DNA of 33,370 bases from DATARH01 sp035309005 (lineage in GTDB: Bacteria; Pseudomonadota; Alphaproteobacteria; ATCC43930; CGMCC-115725), in assembly GCA_035309005.1 (NCBI GenBank), contig DATGFP010000154.1:1-33370 (forward strand). Direction: 5' to 3'. The notes beneath the pieces were generated by a model that saw nothing but the letters and a program-made list of their open reading frames with translations, searched no databases and was not told where the DNA came from. Positions 15,129 to 23,461 of the stretch are shown in pieces; within the stretch, counting starts at the first letter, position 1; each line of letters starts with the position of its first letter. The position numbers and the translations under genes are program-made.

Positions 15129-15988
15129 GCGGCGCTGCTCCAGGCGGCAGTCAGCACCCGCTCGGTCAGCACCGCGACGAGATGGCGGCGATAGTCCGCC
15201 GACCCGCGCAGATCGCTGTTGGGCTGCACTGTGTCGCGCACCTGCTGCGCTGCCGCCGCCACCAGTTCCGGTGCGAAGTGTTGGCCGGCCAGCGCAGCCT
15301 CGACACCGCGCAGCCTGAGCGGCGTCGCATCGACGCCCATGACGGCGAGCCGCGCTCCGGTGATCGTCGAACCGGACGGGGTCATCGTCGCCGCGGCCGC
15401 GGCGATCGCGAAGTCGCCGTCGCGCAGGGCGACTTCCTCAAAGCCCCAGCCGGTGTTGGGCGGCAAGGCGGGAAGGGCGACCTCGGTCACCATCTCGTCC
15501 GCGGCGAGCGCCGTCGTCAGCGGGCCGAGGAAGAAATCGCCCGCCGCGTGGATCCGGGCGCCGCGCGCCGAGCTAGTATGGATCGCGGCGTCGAGCAATA
15601 GCGCGAGCATCGGCAGTTCGGCAGCCGGGTCGGCATGCGCAAGGCTACCGCCGAGCGTGCCGCGGTTGCGGATCGCCAGGTGCGCCACATGCGTCATCGC
15701 CGCGGCGAGCACCGGAAACCGCACCCGCACCAGCGGCGACATTTCCAGCGTATGATGGCGGGTCAGCGCGCCGATCCGCAACCGGCCGTCGTGATCCGCC
15801 ACGAAATCGAGCGCGGCTACCCGGTTGATGTCGACGAGGACGCCGGGCCGCAGCATGCGGAAATTCAACAGCGGCACCAGGCTCTGGCCGCCGGCGAGGA
15901 GCTTCGCGTCGTCGCCGTGGGTTGCCAGTAGCGCGACGGCCTCCGCGACGCTGCCGGGGCGATAATACTCGAACGGCGGCGGCTTCAC
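15125..15988 (-). CDS. Molybdenum hydroxylase FAD-binding medium subunit (CoxM-like)
   Basis: This 287-aa subunit carries the FAD motifs AGGQSL at residues 32-37 and TLGGSLAHADPAAELP at 111-126. A C-terminal CO dehydrogenase flavoprotein domain (DLRGSADYRRHLVAVLTERVL) follows. It transfers electrons from the iron-sulfur subunit to an acceptor. The start is a GTG at 15988 with GGGAGG eight bases upstream; the DUF1989 gene stops 24 bases before it. Gene order medium-small-large is the usual one for CoxMSL-type enzymes. Confidence 0.94.
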   Translation of the reverse strand: MKPPPFEYYRPGSVAEAVALLATHGDDAKLLAGGQSLVPLLNFRMLRPGVLVDINRVAALDFVADHDGRLRIGALTRHHTLEMSPLVRVRFPVLAAAMTHVAHLAIRNRGTLGGSLAHADPAAELPMLALLLDAAIHTSSARGARIHAAGDFFLGPLTTALAADEMVTEVALPALPPNTGWGFEEVALRDGDFAIAAAAATMTPSGSTITGARLAVMGVDATPLRLRGVEAALAGQHFAPELVAAAAQQVRDTVQPNSDLRGSADYRRHLVAVLTERVLTAAWSSAA

Positions 15989-16012
15989 TGCCCGAGCCTC
16001 CCGCCGCTTCGG

Positions 16013-16615
16013 TCAAGCGGGGATGATTTCGAAATGCACATCCCTGGGCACGCAGTCGGCGCCGTTGATCGGCACGATATCCTGCGGACAGGCCGAAAAC
16101 GCGATGACCAGATCCATCTCGGCGCGCAGCACGACGTGGCTGCCGACCGGGGCGATCGCCGGCTCCCACGAGACCGCGCCGTTCCGCCCGACCGGGATGT
16201 TCATGAACATGTTGAGCGGCGCCGGGATCACCGGCGGATCGAGCCCGAACTCGGCGAGCGCCGCGCGCAGATTATCGGCGCAGTTGTCGTGATGCCCGGC
16301 GACGCCAAGCTGTTCGTAGCGCCAGCGGTCGCAGGCCGCGATCAAGGTGTCGTGGATGCCGCCCGAATTATCCTCGATAAAGGTCAGCATCGGGCGCCGC
16401 CGGTTCGACACCAGCGTGTCGCCGGTCGTCGGCAGGATCTTCGACAGATGCGCGTGGCTGTGCGCCATCGACAGGAATTCGCCGAGATCGTCGCGGTTGA
16501 ACGCCCAGGTGTCGACGACCTGCTGGCCGTGCGTGTTGACGAGGCGCAGCCGCTCGCCCGCCGCGAGGTACGCCGCCTTGCCCTTGCGGGCAGGAACCGC
16601 GGTCAGGGTGGCCAC
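16013..16615 (-). CDS. DUF1989 (urea carboxylase-associated) family protein
   Basis: This 200-aa protein resembles the urea carboxylase-associated/aminomethyltransferase-associated DUF1989 family. It has RLVNTHGQQVVDTWAFNRDD near residue 25, SNRRRPMLTFIEDNSGGIHDTLIAACDRWRYEQLG near 70-100, HHDNCADNL, NMFMNIPV, and SACPQDIVPINGADCVPRD near the end. The conserved Cys and His residues suggest a metal-binding fold. The start is GTG at 16615 with AAGGAG nine bases before it, inside the end of the FMN reductase gene. In other bacteria these proteins sit beside urea/amine-degrading enzymes, which hints that the operon handles a nitrogen compound. The chemistry is not established. Confidence 0.85.
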   Translation of the reverse strand: MATLTAVPARKGKAAYLAAGERLRLVNTHGQQVVDTWAFNRDDLGEFLSMAHSHAHLSKILPTTGDTLVSNRRRPMLTFIEDNSGGIHDTLIAACDRWRYEQLGVAGHHDNCADNLRAALAEFGLDPPVIPAPLNMFMNIPVGRNGAVSWEPAIAPVGSHVVLRAEMDLVIAFSACPQDIVPINGADCVPRDVHFEIIPA

Positions 16616-16629
16616 TTGCGCCGGCTCCT

Positions 16630-17214
16630 TCAAGCGAACTTGGCGGCGAGCGGCGGCGGTCCGAGTGTCGCCGGGTCGAGGCGCCGCGCCAGCGTGATCA
16701 GCGTGGCGGTCAGCGCCGCGAGATCGGCGCGAGCCGCGTCGGAGGCGAGCTTGCCGTCGCGGAAGTCGCCGCCGGTCAGATAGATTGCGGTCGGCGCGAC
16801 GAGCGCTCCGAACCACGCCAATACGCCGCACAGCTGGGTATCGACGGCGAGGTAATGATGCGGCGAGCCACCCATCGCGACGATGCCGACCGGCTTTGCC
16901 TGCAACGCCTCGACCGGCGCGATGTCGAGAAGGTTTTTGAGGACGCCGGGATAGCTCGCGCGATAAACCGGCGCGGCGATCAGCACCGCGGTCGCTCCGG
17001 CGATGCGCGCGACGGCGTGGCGGGTCGCGGCGCCATAGGCGTCGAGCGGTCTTCCGTCGCAGATTTCGACCGCGGTCTCGGCGAGGTTGAGGACGTCGAC
17101 CGCGATGTCGCGCGCCGCTCGCGCGCTCTCCGCCGCCACGTCGACCGCGGCGGCGAGGCGACCGGGCGGCGTCGCCGCGCCGACGATCATCAAGAGGCGA
17201 ACGGCATCAGCCAT
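16630..17214 (-). CDS. NAD(P)H-dependent FMN reductase
   Basis: This 194-aa flavodoxin-like reductase has APVYRASYPGVLKNLLDIAP at residues 81-100, the FMN-binding and dimer loop of the SsuE/MsuE-type family. VGIVAMGGSPHHYLAV follows. It supplies FMNH2, most likely to the NtaA-type monooxygenase whose stop lies 18 bases upstream on the same strand, making a two-component system. I chose the ATG at 17214 with AAGGAG at 8 bases; the in-frame GTG one codon earlier is too close to that site. It shares the operon with DUF1989 and the molybdenum hydroxylase. Confidence 0.92.
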   Translation of the reverse strand: MADAVRLLMIVGAATPPGRLAAAVDVAAESARAARDIAVDVLNLAETAVEICDGRPLDAYGAATRHAVARIAGATAVLIAAPVYRASYPGVLKNLLDIAPVEALQAKPVGIVAMGGSPHHYLAVDTQLCGVLAWFGALVAPTAIYLTGGDFRDGKLASDAARADLAALTATLITLARRLDPATLGPPPLAAKFA

Positions 17215-17232
17215 CACCGCGGCTCCTTCTTG

Positions 17233-18570
17233 TCACTCGGCGCCGACCGCCGCGCGCCGCGCCGGCGGCGCGGGGATGCGCGCCAGCCCGAAATGGTCAC
17301 GCAGCGTCGTTCCGTGGTATTCGCGCCGGTAGAGACCGCGGCGCTGCAATTCGGGAACCACGAGGTCGACGAAATCAGCGAAGGCGCCAGGGAAATAGGG
17401 CGGCAGGATGTTGTAGCCGTCGGCGGCGCCCGCGACGAACCATTCCTCCAGCGTGTCGGCGATCTGCACCGGCGTGCCGCAGACGACCCAGTGGCCGCGC
17501 GCCGCCGCGGTCAGGTTGTAGAGGTCGCGCAGGGTCATGTTCTGGCGCCGCGCCATCTCGTAGAGCACCTTGTGGAAGGTCTGGCTGCCGGTCTCGCCGG
17601 GCGGCGGCGCCGGCACCGGCCCGTCGAGCGGATAACCCGAGACGTCATAGCCGATCCGGCCGGTGACGAGGGTCAGCGCGTTGGTCGGCGTCAGCCAGCT
17701 TTGCAGCAGCGAGAGCTTGTCCCTTGCCTCGGTTTCCGTGCGGCCGATGATCGGCATCACCCCGGGCAGGATCGCCAGCTGGTCCGGGGTGCGGCCGAAT
17801 TTCGCGAGCCGGCCCTTCAGGTCGGCATAGGCCTTCCTGGCGCTTTCCAATTCCTGTACCACCGAGAAGACGACGTCGGCGGTGCGCGCCGCGAGATCGA
17901 GGCCGGAGGGCGAGCCGCCGGCCTGGATGATGACCGGGTGGCCCTGCGGCGCGCGCGCCATGTTGATCGGGCCCTTGACCTGGAAAAAGCGGCCCTTGTG
18001 GTCGAGCGAGCGGACCTTCGCGGCATCGACGTATTGCCCGCTCGCCTTGTCGGCGACGATCGCGCCCTCCTCCCAGCAATCCCACAGGCCCTTGACGACA
18101 TCGACGAACTCCTGGGCGCGCTCGTAGCGCAGCTCGTGCTCCATGTGGTGGTCGCGGCTGAAATTGAGCGCGGCCTTCGGGAGCGAGCTGGTGACGACAT
18201 TCCACGCGGCGCGGCCGCTACTCAAATGGTCGATCGAAGAAAAGATGCGGGCGACGTTGTAAGGCTCGGAAAAGCTGGTCGAGACCGTCGCGCCGAGCCC
18301 GAGATGCGTCGTGCAGCCGGCGAGCACCGAGATCAATGTCGTCGGCTCGAAGCGGCAGAGGAACGACGGGTGGTCGCCCGGGTCCATCACGAGCCCATCG
18401 GAGACGAACAACAGGTCGAACTTGCCACGCTCGGCGATGCGCGCGATCTCGCGCGTCACCGCGAGGTCGTTGTTGCTGACGGCAGCGCCCTCGTAGCGCC
18501 ACCCGGCCGAATGGTTGCCGGTGCCCAGCACGAACACGCCCATATGCATCTGCCGCTGCTGAGCACTCAT
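17233..18570 (-). CDS. NtaA/SnaA/DszA-type FMNH2-dependent monooxygenase, first gene of the minus-strand operon
   Basis: This 445-aa luciferase-like enzyme belongs to the nitrilotriacetate/DszA monooxygenase branch. It shows FDLLFVSDG near residue 52, HLGLGATVSTSFSEPYNVARIFSSIDHLSSGRAAWNVVTS at 88-127, and NFSRDHHMEHELRYERAQEFVDVVKGLWDCWE. It also has GHPVIIQAGGSPSGLDLAA near 210 and the family C-terminus VVPELQRRGLYRREYHGTTLRDHFGL. It oxygenates an unknown C-N or C-S substrate using FMNH2 from the reductase encoded next. It is divergent from a paralogue at 18727 across 156 bases that hold a palindromic repeat. The real substrate is not predictable. Confidence 0.93.
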   Translation of the reverse strand: MSAQQRQMHMGVFVLGTGNHSAGWRYEGAAVSNNDLAVTREIARIAERGKFDLLFVSDGLVMDPGDHPSFLCRFEPTTLISVLAGCTTHLGLGATVSTSFSEPYNVARIFSSIDHLSSGRAAWNVVTSSLPKAALNFSRDHHMEHELRYERAQEFVDVVKGLWDCWEEGAIVADKASGQYVDAAKVRSLDHKGRFFQVKGPINMARAPQGHPVIIQAGGSPSGLDLAARTADVVFSVVQELESARKAYADLKGRLAKFGRTPDQLAILPGVMPIIGRTETEARDKLSLLQSWLTPTNALTLVTGRIGYDVSGYPLDGPVPAPPPGETGSQTFHKVLYEMARRQNMTLRDLYNLTAAARGHWVVCGTPVQIADTLEEWFVAGAADGYNILPPYFPGAFADFVDLVVPELQRRGLYRREYHGTTLRDHFGLARIPAPPARRAAVGAE

Positions 18571-18617
18571 TTCGTTTCACCCTCGTTGTCGCCGGGGGAG
18601 TTTAATATCGACGTCGC

Positions 18618-18703
18618 GTCATTGCGAGGAGCGCAGCGACGAAGCAATCTGGCGCCGCCAGAGGCTCGCCGGACGGAGATTGCTTCGCTACGCTCGCAAT
18701 GAC
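18618..18703. repeat. Intergenic palindromic repeat, GTCATTGCGAG type
   Basis: GTCATTGCGAG (18618-18628) is perfectly inverted at CTCGCAATGAC (18693-18703), and the inner GCGACGAAGCAATCT pairs with AGATTGCTTCGCTACG. This is the well-known dispersed repeat of alphaproteobacterial intergenic regions. It sits in the divergent promoter region of two NtaA-type genes, so it separates or insulates the two operons. Confidence 0.85.
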
Positions 18704-18726
18704 ACCTGAGGCAGGAGCAAGAGGGA

Positions 18727-20073
18727 ATGACGGCGACGCGACACATGCGGCTGGGGGCGTTCATGCGCCCCGTCGGGATCCACACCGCGTGGTGGCGCTA
18801 TCCCGGCGCCTACCCGGACGCCAACTTCAATCTCCAGCACCTGATCCGCTTCGCGCAAAAGCTGGAAGAGGGCCGCTTCGACGCGTGGTTCATGGCCGAT
18901 CACCTGGCCGTCCTCAACATGCCGATGGCGGCGCTCAAACGCAGCGCGACGGTGACCTCGTTCGACCCCCTGACCCTGCTGCCGGTGCTGGCAATGGCGA
19001 CCGAGCATCTCGGCCTCATCGCGACCGCCTCGACGACCTTCGAGCCGGCCTACATGATCGCCCGCCGGTTTGCGTCGCTCGACCACATCAGCAACGGTCG
19101 CGCCGGGTGGAACCTCGTCACCACCTCCAATCCCGACGCGGCGCTGAATTTCGGGCTGACCGAGCACATGGAGCACGGCGAGCGCTACCGCCGCGCCCGC
19201 GAGTTCTTCGACGTCGTGACCGGGCTGTGGGACAGCTGGGCCGAGGACGCCTTTGTCCGCGACGTCGAGGAGGGCATCTATTTCAATCCCGACCGCATGC
19301 ACGTGCTCGACCACCAGGGCGAGTTCCTGTCGGTGCGCGGCCCCCTCAACATCGCGCGTCCGGTGCAGGGCTGGCCGGTCATCGTCCAGGCCGGCGCATC
19401 GGACGCCGGCCGCCAGCTCGCCGCCGAAACCGCCGAGATGGTGTTCGCCGCCGGTGGCCCGCTCGCCGACGCACAAAGAAACTACGCCGACATCAAGGGG
19501 CGCGCGGTGCGCTGCGGCCGCGATCCCGACCACATCAAGATCCTGCCCGGCTGCCTTGTCGTCATCGGCGACACGGTCGAGGAGGCGCAAAAGAAGCGGG
19601 CATTGCTCGACAGCCTGGTGCATCCGGACAGCGGCATCGCCGCGCTGTCGATCGCGCTCGGCTGCGACGCCTCGCGATTCGATCTCGACGGGCCGCTTCC
19701 CGACGACATCCCGGAAAGCAACGCCTCGAAGAGCGGCCGCGAGCGCGTCATCGCGCGCGCCCGGCGCGACAATCTGACGGTGCGCCAGCTGGCGCAGATC
19801 GCCGGCGGCTATGGCGGGCTGGCGATGGTCGGGACCCCCAAGACGATCGTCGACCAGATGGAGGAATTCTTCTTCGGCAACGCCTGCGACGGGTTCAACA
19901 TCATGTTCCCGTGGGTCCCGGGCGGGCTCGATGAGTTTGTCGACCGCGTCGTGCCGGAACTGCAGCACCGCGGCCTCTTCCGCCGCGAATACGAGGGCCG
20001 CACCTTGCGCGAAAATCTCGGCCTGCCGCGCCCGGACAACCGTTTTTTCACCGCGAAGGAGGGCCGCCGATGA
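18727..20073 (+). CDS. NtaA/SnaA/DszA-type FMNH2-dependent monooxygenase, first gene of the plus-strand operon
   Basis: This 448-aa paralogue of the divergent enzyme shows FDAWFMADHLAV near residue 53, HLGLIATASTTFEPAYMIARRFASLDHISNGRAGWNLVTTSNPDAALNFG near 93-142, and GWPVIVQAGASDAGRQLAAE near 216. The shared C-terminus RVVPELQHRGLFRREYEGRTLRENLGL is also present. The two proteins share the family layout but differ clearly, so they probably act on different substrates or steps. Its stop overlaps the rhodanese start (ATGA), giving tight coupling. No flavin reductase follows on this strand; it may share the one at 16630-17214. Confidence 0.93.
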   Translation: MTATRHMRLGAFMRPVGIHTAWWRYPGAYPDANFNLQHLIRFAQKLEEGRFDAWFMADHLAVLNMPMAALKRSATVTSFDPLTLLPVLAMATEHLGLIATASTTFEPAYMIARRFASLDHISNGRAGWNLVTTSNPDAALNFGLTEHMEHGERYRRAREFFDVVTGLWDSWAEDAFVRDVEEGIYFNPDRMHVLDHQGEFLSVRGPLNIARPVQGWPVIVQAGASDAGRQLAAETAEMVFAAGGPLADAQRNYADIKGRAVRCGRDPDHIKILPGCLVVIGDTVEEAQKKRALLDSLVHPDSGIAALSIALGCDASRFDLDGPLPDDIPESNASKSGRERVIARARRDNLTVRQLAQIAGGYGGLAMVGTPKTIVDQMEEFFFGNACDGFNIMFPWVPGGLDEFVDRVVPELQHRGLFRREYEGRTLRENLGLPRPDNRFFTAKEGRR

Positions 20074-21671
20074 CCGCCGACCTCAAACAGATCAGCGCGA
20101 GCGAGCTGAAAAGCGCGCTGCACGATGGCGGCGAGATCGCGCTGCTCGACGCCCGCGAGGAGGGCGTCTTCAATCGGCGACACCTGCTGCTGGCGTCGTG
20201 CGTGCCGCTGAGCCGGCTCGAACTGATGGTCGACGATCTGGTGCCGCGCCGCTCGGCGCGCGTCGTCTGGTGCGACGACGGCGACGGCTCGGCGTCACGC
20301 GCCGCAACGCGGATGAGCAGCCTCGGCTACCGGGATGTGGCGGTGCTGGGCGGCGGTATTGCCGCCTGGGAAGCGGCCGGATTTCGCGTCTACAGCGGCG
20401 TCCACGTGCCGAGCAAGGCGTTCGCCGAAGTCGTCGAGCACGAGGCCGGCACGCCATGGATTTCGGCGCCCGACCTGCAAAAGCTGATCGCCAGCGGCGC
20501 CGACATCGCGATCTACGACAGCCGCTCTTATGAGGAATACCACAACAACAGCATTCCGACCGCGATCAGCGTCCCCGGCGCCGAGCTGGTCTATCGCTTC
20601 GCCGACCTGACGCCGTCGCCCGACACCACGATCATCGTCAATTGCGGCGGCCGCACCCGAAGCATCATCGGCGCCCAGGCGCTGATCAACGCCGGCTTCG
20701 CCAACAAGATCATGTCATTGAAGGACGGCACGATGGCCTGGCACCTCGCCGGGCTCGATGTCGTGCAGGGCGCGACCGCCCGGCCGCCCGCGGTCTCGGC
20801 GGCGGGGCTCAAGGTGGCGAGCGAGGCGGCGGCGCGGGTCGCGGCGCGCGGCGAGGTCCGCCGCATCGACCGGGCGACGCTCGCCCTGTGGCGCGGCGAG
20901 GCCGAGCGCCGCAGCCTCTACGTGCTCGACGTGCGCACCCCCGAGGAATACGCGGCCGGGCACCTCCAGGGCGCGCGCTCGGCGCCGGGCGGCCAGCTGG
21001 TGCAGGAAACCGACGCGCACGTCGCGACCTGGGGTGCGCGCGTCGTGCTGGTCGACGACAACGGGGTGCGCGCGACGATGACCGCCTCGTGGCTGAAGCA
21101 GATGGGGTGGGACGAGGTCGCGGTGCTGGTCGCCCGCCCGGCGGACGGCGATTGGGTCACCGGTCCGCATGTGCCGCACGTGCTTGGGCTCGACAACCTC
21201 GCCGTCTCGACCATCGAGCCGGCCGCGCTGCGCGAGCGCCTCGCCCCGGGCACGGCAGTGGTCGTCGACGTCGACACCAGCCGAAACTACGGCCAGGGCC
21301 ATATTCCCGGCGCCTGGTTCGCGATCCGCTCGCACCTCGCCGACGCGTTGGCCAAGCTGCCGAAAGCCGAGGCGATCGTGCTGACCTCGCCGGACGGCGC
21401 GCTGGCACGGCTCGCCGCGGCCGAGCTGACGAACAAGGCGCCCTCCCCGGTCATCGCGCTGGCGGGCGGCACTACGGCGTGGGTGCGCGCCGGCTTCAAG
21501 CTCGAAACCGGAGCGACGCACATGGCGAGCGAGCCGGACGACGTGGTGCTGTCGGCGCGCGAGCGCGGCCAGGACCGCGAGGCGGCGATGCGCGAATACC
21601 TGACCTGGGAAATAAACCTCGTCCACGACATGGCGAGCGACGACGACCAGCGTTTCCGCGTCGTCGTATAA
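20070..21671 (+). CDS. Four-domain rhodanese protein, two domains catalytically degenerate
   Basis: This 533-aa cytoplasmic protein contains four tandem rhodanese-like domains, at about residues 5-110, 130-235, 263-365 and 380-480. Domain 1 has Cys68 in WCDDGDGSA, and domain 2 has the classical loop NCGGRTRS with Cys192. In domain 3 the loop reads VVLVDDNG (Val328 in the Cys position), and in domain 4 IVLTSPDGA (Thr439). Only the first two can form a persulfide, so the second half probably has a binding or structural role. Coupling to the NtaA/DszA-type enzyme suggests sulfur handling or sulfite/thiosulfate disposal during catabolism, which is an inference. A C-terminal tail (EYLTWEINLVHDMASDDDQRFRVVV) follows. 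Confidence 0.92.
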   Translation: MTADLKQISASELKSALHDGGEIALLDAREEGVFNRRHLLLASCVPLSRLELMVDDLVPRRSARVVWCDDGDGSASRAATRMSSLGYRDVAVLGGGIAAWEAAGFRVYSGVHVPSKAFAEVVEHEAGTPWISAPDLQKLIASGADIAIYDSRSYEEYHNNSIPTAISVPGAELVYRFADLTPSPDTTIIVNCGGRTRSIIGAQALINAGFANKIMSLKDGTMAWHLAGLDVVQGATARPPAVSAAGLKVASEAAARVAARGEVRRIDRATLALWRGEAERRSLYVLDVRTPEEYAAGHLQGARSAPGGQLVQETDAHVATWGARVVLVDDNGVRATMTASWLKQMGWDEVAVLVARPADGDWVTGPHVPHVLGLDNLAVSTIEPAALRERLAPGTAVVVDVDTSRNYGQGHIPGAWFAIRSHLADALAKLPKAEAIVLTSPDGALARLAAAELTNKAPSPVIALAGGTTAWVRAGFKLETGATHMASEPDDVVLSARERGQDREAAMREYLTWEINLVHDMASDDDQRFRVVV

Positions 21672-21685
21672 GGGGAGGATTTTCG

Positions 21686-23035
21686 ATGATCCGTGACGAA
21701 CGCGGCCTGCCGCTGTCGACCGACAGTAGCGACGCCGCGGCATTGTTCGACCGTGCGGTCGAGCATTTTCTCAAGGTTCACGCCGACACGATGGCGCTGG
21801 TCGGCCAGATCGCCGCGGCCGACCCCGATTTTGCCCTCGGCCATTGCCTGAAGGGCTACCTGCTGCTCAGCGCCGCCAACCCGGCGCACGTGCCGGCGAT
21901 CGCGGCGACATTGCAGGCGGCCGAGGCCGGCGCCGCGGCGGCGACCGAGCGCGAGCGCTGCCATGCTGCCGCCTTCTCGGCCTGGGCGAGCGGCGATCTC
22001 GGCCGTTCGTTCGCGATCTGGCGGCAGATCCTCGACGACCACCCGACCGACCTCCTGGCCGCGCGCATCTGCGACACGACCTGGTTCCGCTACGGCCAGA
22101 CCGCGACGATCCTCGAACAGGCCGATCGCCTGGCGCCGCACTGGTCGCCGGGGCTGCCGGGCTACGATTGCTTCCAGACGATCTGGGCCTTCGCGCACGA
22201 GGAAGCCGGCGACACCGCCGGCGCCGAACGCGCGGTCGACGAGGCATTGGCGCAGGACCGCACCAACTACTTCGCGCAGCACGTCAAGGCGCATGTCATG
22301 GAGATGGAGTGCCGGCCGCGCGAGGGCCGCGACTGGCTGGCGAGCCAGGCGGGCACCTGGGGGCGGGGCGCGCAGCTGATCCATCATCTGTGGTGGCATC
22401 GCGCGCTGATGGAATTGGAGCTCGGCGAAGCGGGCGCGGTGCTCGACAGCTACGATCGCAACATCCGCAACCTCGACGAACCGATGACCCGGGCGACGCC
22501 CGACCATTTCATCGACCTGCAGAACGCGCCGGCGATATTGTGGCGGCTGGAACGGATGGGGGTCCAGGTCGGCGACCGCTGGCAGGAGCTGGCGGACAAG
22601 GCGGAGGCGCGGATCGGCGAGACCGGCCACCTGTTGATGCTGCCGCATCTGGTGATGGCGCTGGCGGCAAGCGGCCGGTTTGCGGCGGCCGACCGCTTCA
22701 TCGCCGCGCTGTGCGAGCGCGCCGCCGATGAGGCGCAGTTTGCCGCGGCCTCGCTCACCAACGCGGTCATTCCGGTGTGCGAAGCAGCGGTGGCGCACCG
22801 GCAGGGCCATTACGCCCGCGTGGTCGACCTGCTGGCGCCGCGGCGCGAACAGATCCGTCTTTTGGGCGGCAGCAACGCGCAGCGCGACCTCTTCACCCAG
22901 ATGCTGGTCGATGCCGCGATGCAGGCCGGCAGCCGCGACCTCGTCGGCGAGATGATCGCGCACGAGGCGGCGACCCGCGAGGTGCCGCCAAGCGCGCGTG
23001 CCGGCTACGCCGCGGCGGCGCGCTGGCTCGGCTGA
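21686..23035 (+). CDS. TTC38-like tetratricopeptide-repeat protein
   Basis: This 449-aa all-helical protein has degenerate TPR units, for example AADPDFALGHCLKGYLLL (residues 45-62), ERERCHAAAFSAWASGDLGRSFAIWRQILDDHPTDLLAARI (91-131) and GDTAGAERAVDEALAQDRTNYFAQHVKAHVMEME (170-205). The HHLWWHRALMELELGEAGAVLDSYDRNI segment is characteristic of the TTC38 family. GGGGAGG lies 7 bases before the ATG, 14 bases after the rhodanese stop. There is no signal peptide. Its role is unknown; a scaffold for the neighbouring enzymes is possible. Confidence 0.85.
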   Translation: MIRDERGLPLSTDSSDAAALFDRAVEHFLKVHADTMALVGQIAAADPDFALGHCLKGYLLLSAANPAHVPAIAATLQAAEAGAAAATERERCHAAAFSAWASGDLGRSFAIWRQILDDHPTDLLAARICDTTWFRYGQTATILEQADRLAPHWSPGLPGYDCFQTIWAFAHEEAGDTAGAERAVDEALAQDRTNYFAQHVKAHVMEMECRPREGRDWLASQAGTWGRGAQLIHHLWWHRALMELELGEAGAVLDSYDRNIRNLDEPMTRATPDHFIDLQNAPAILWRLERMGVQVGDRWQELADKAEARIGETGHLLMLPHLVMALAASGRFAAADRFIAALCERAADEAQFAAASLTNAVIPVCEAAVAHRQGHYARVVDLLAPRREQIRLLGGSNAQRDLFTQMLVDAAMQAGSRDLVGEMIAHEAATREVPPSARAGYAAAARWLG

Positions 23036-23079
23036 GACAGGGACCACAAGCTGCCAACTGATTGTTCCGACCGCCACCG

Positions 23080-23451
23080 ATGCTGAGGCTCGCGTTCGGC
23101 CTCCTGTGCGCGGCGACGGCGATCGGAGGCGGTCTTGCTGTCCGCTATATGCGAGGTCCGGCGGCACGGCCGCTGCCCGCCGGCATCGCGGCGCTGCACG
23201 CCGGGCTCGGCGCGGCAAGCCTTCTGGCCTTGCTGCTGACGCTGCGCCGCGGCTTGCCGCAAGGAGGGATGGGCACCGAGGGGTTCGGTCCAGGTGCCGC
23301 CGCTCTCATTTCGCTCGCGCTGGCGCTCGGGCTGGTGCTGGCGCACGTCGCCTGGCGCGGGCGCCGGCCACCCGCGATCCTCGTCGGGACCCACGCCAGC
23401 CTCGCCGTCGCCGGCCTGGTGCTGCTGCTCGCCCTGCTCGCGCTGCGCTAA
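23080..23451 (+). CDS. Small four-helix membrane protein, unknown
   Basis: This 123-aa protein has four hydrophobic segments: LRLAFGLLCAATAIGGGLAV, LHAGLGAASLLALLLTL, ALISLALALGLVLAHVA and THASLAVAGLVLLLALLAL. Conserved-looking His residues lie in the second, third and fourth segments. I do not recognise a named family. The ATG at 23080 begins the first helix; an upstream TTG is unlikely. It follows the TPR gene by 44 bases on the same strand and ends 10 bases from the convergent dehydrogenase gene. Confidence 0.65.
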   Translation: MLRLAFGLLCAATAIGGGLAVRYMRGPAARPLPAGIAALHAGLGAASLLALLLTLRRGLPQGGMGTEGFGPGAAALISLALALGLVLAHVAWRGRRPPAILVGTHASLAVAGLVLLLALLALR

Positions 23452-23461
23452 TCCAGGCGGC

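Noticed and set aside
16855..18702. Long plus-strand frame opposite the FMN reductase and NtaA-type genes
   Set aside because: It covers two genes with clear families on the other strand, and its composition is that of a complementary-strand shadow.
20642..23035. Long frame overlapping the rhodanese and TPR genes
   Set aside because: Its first part is an out-of-frame shadow of the rhodanese gene. Only the in-frame last part, from ATG 21686, is the TPR protein.
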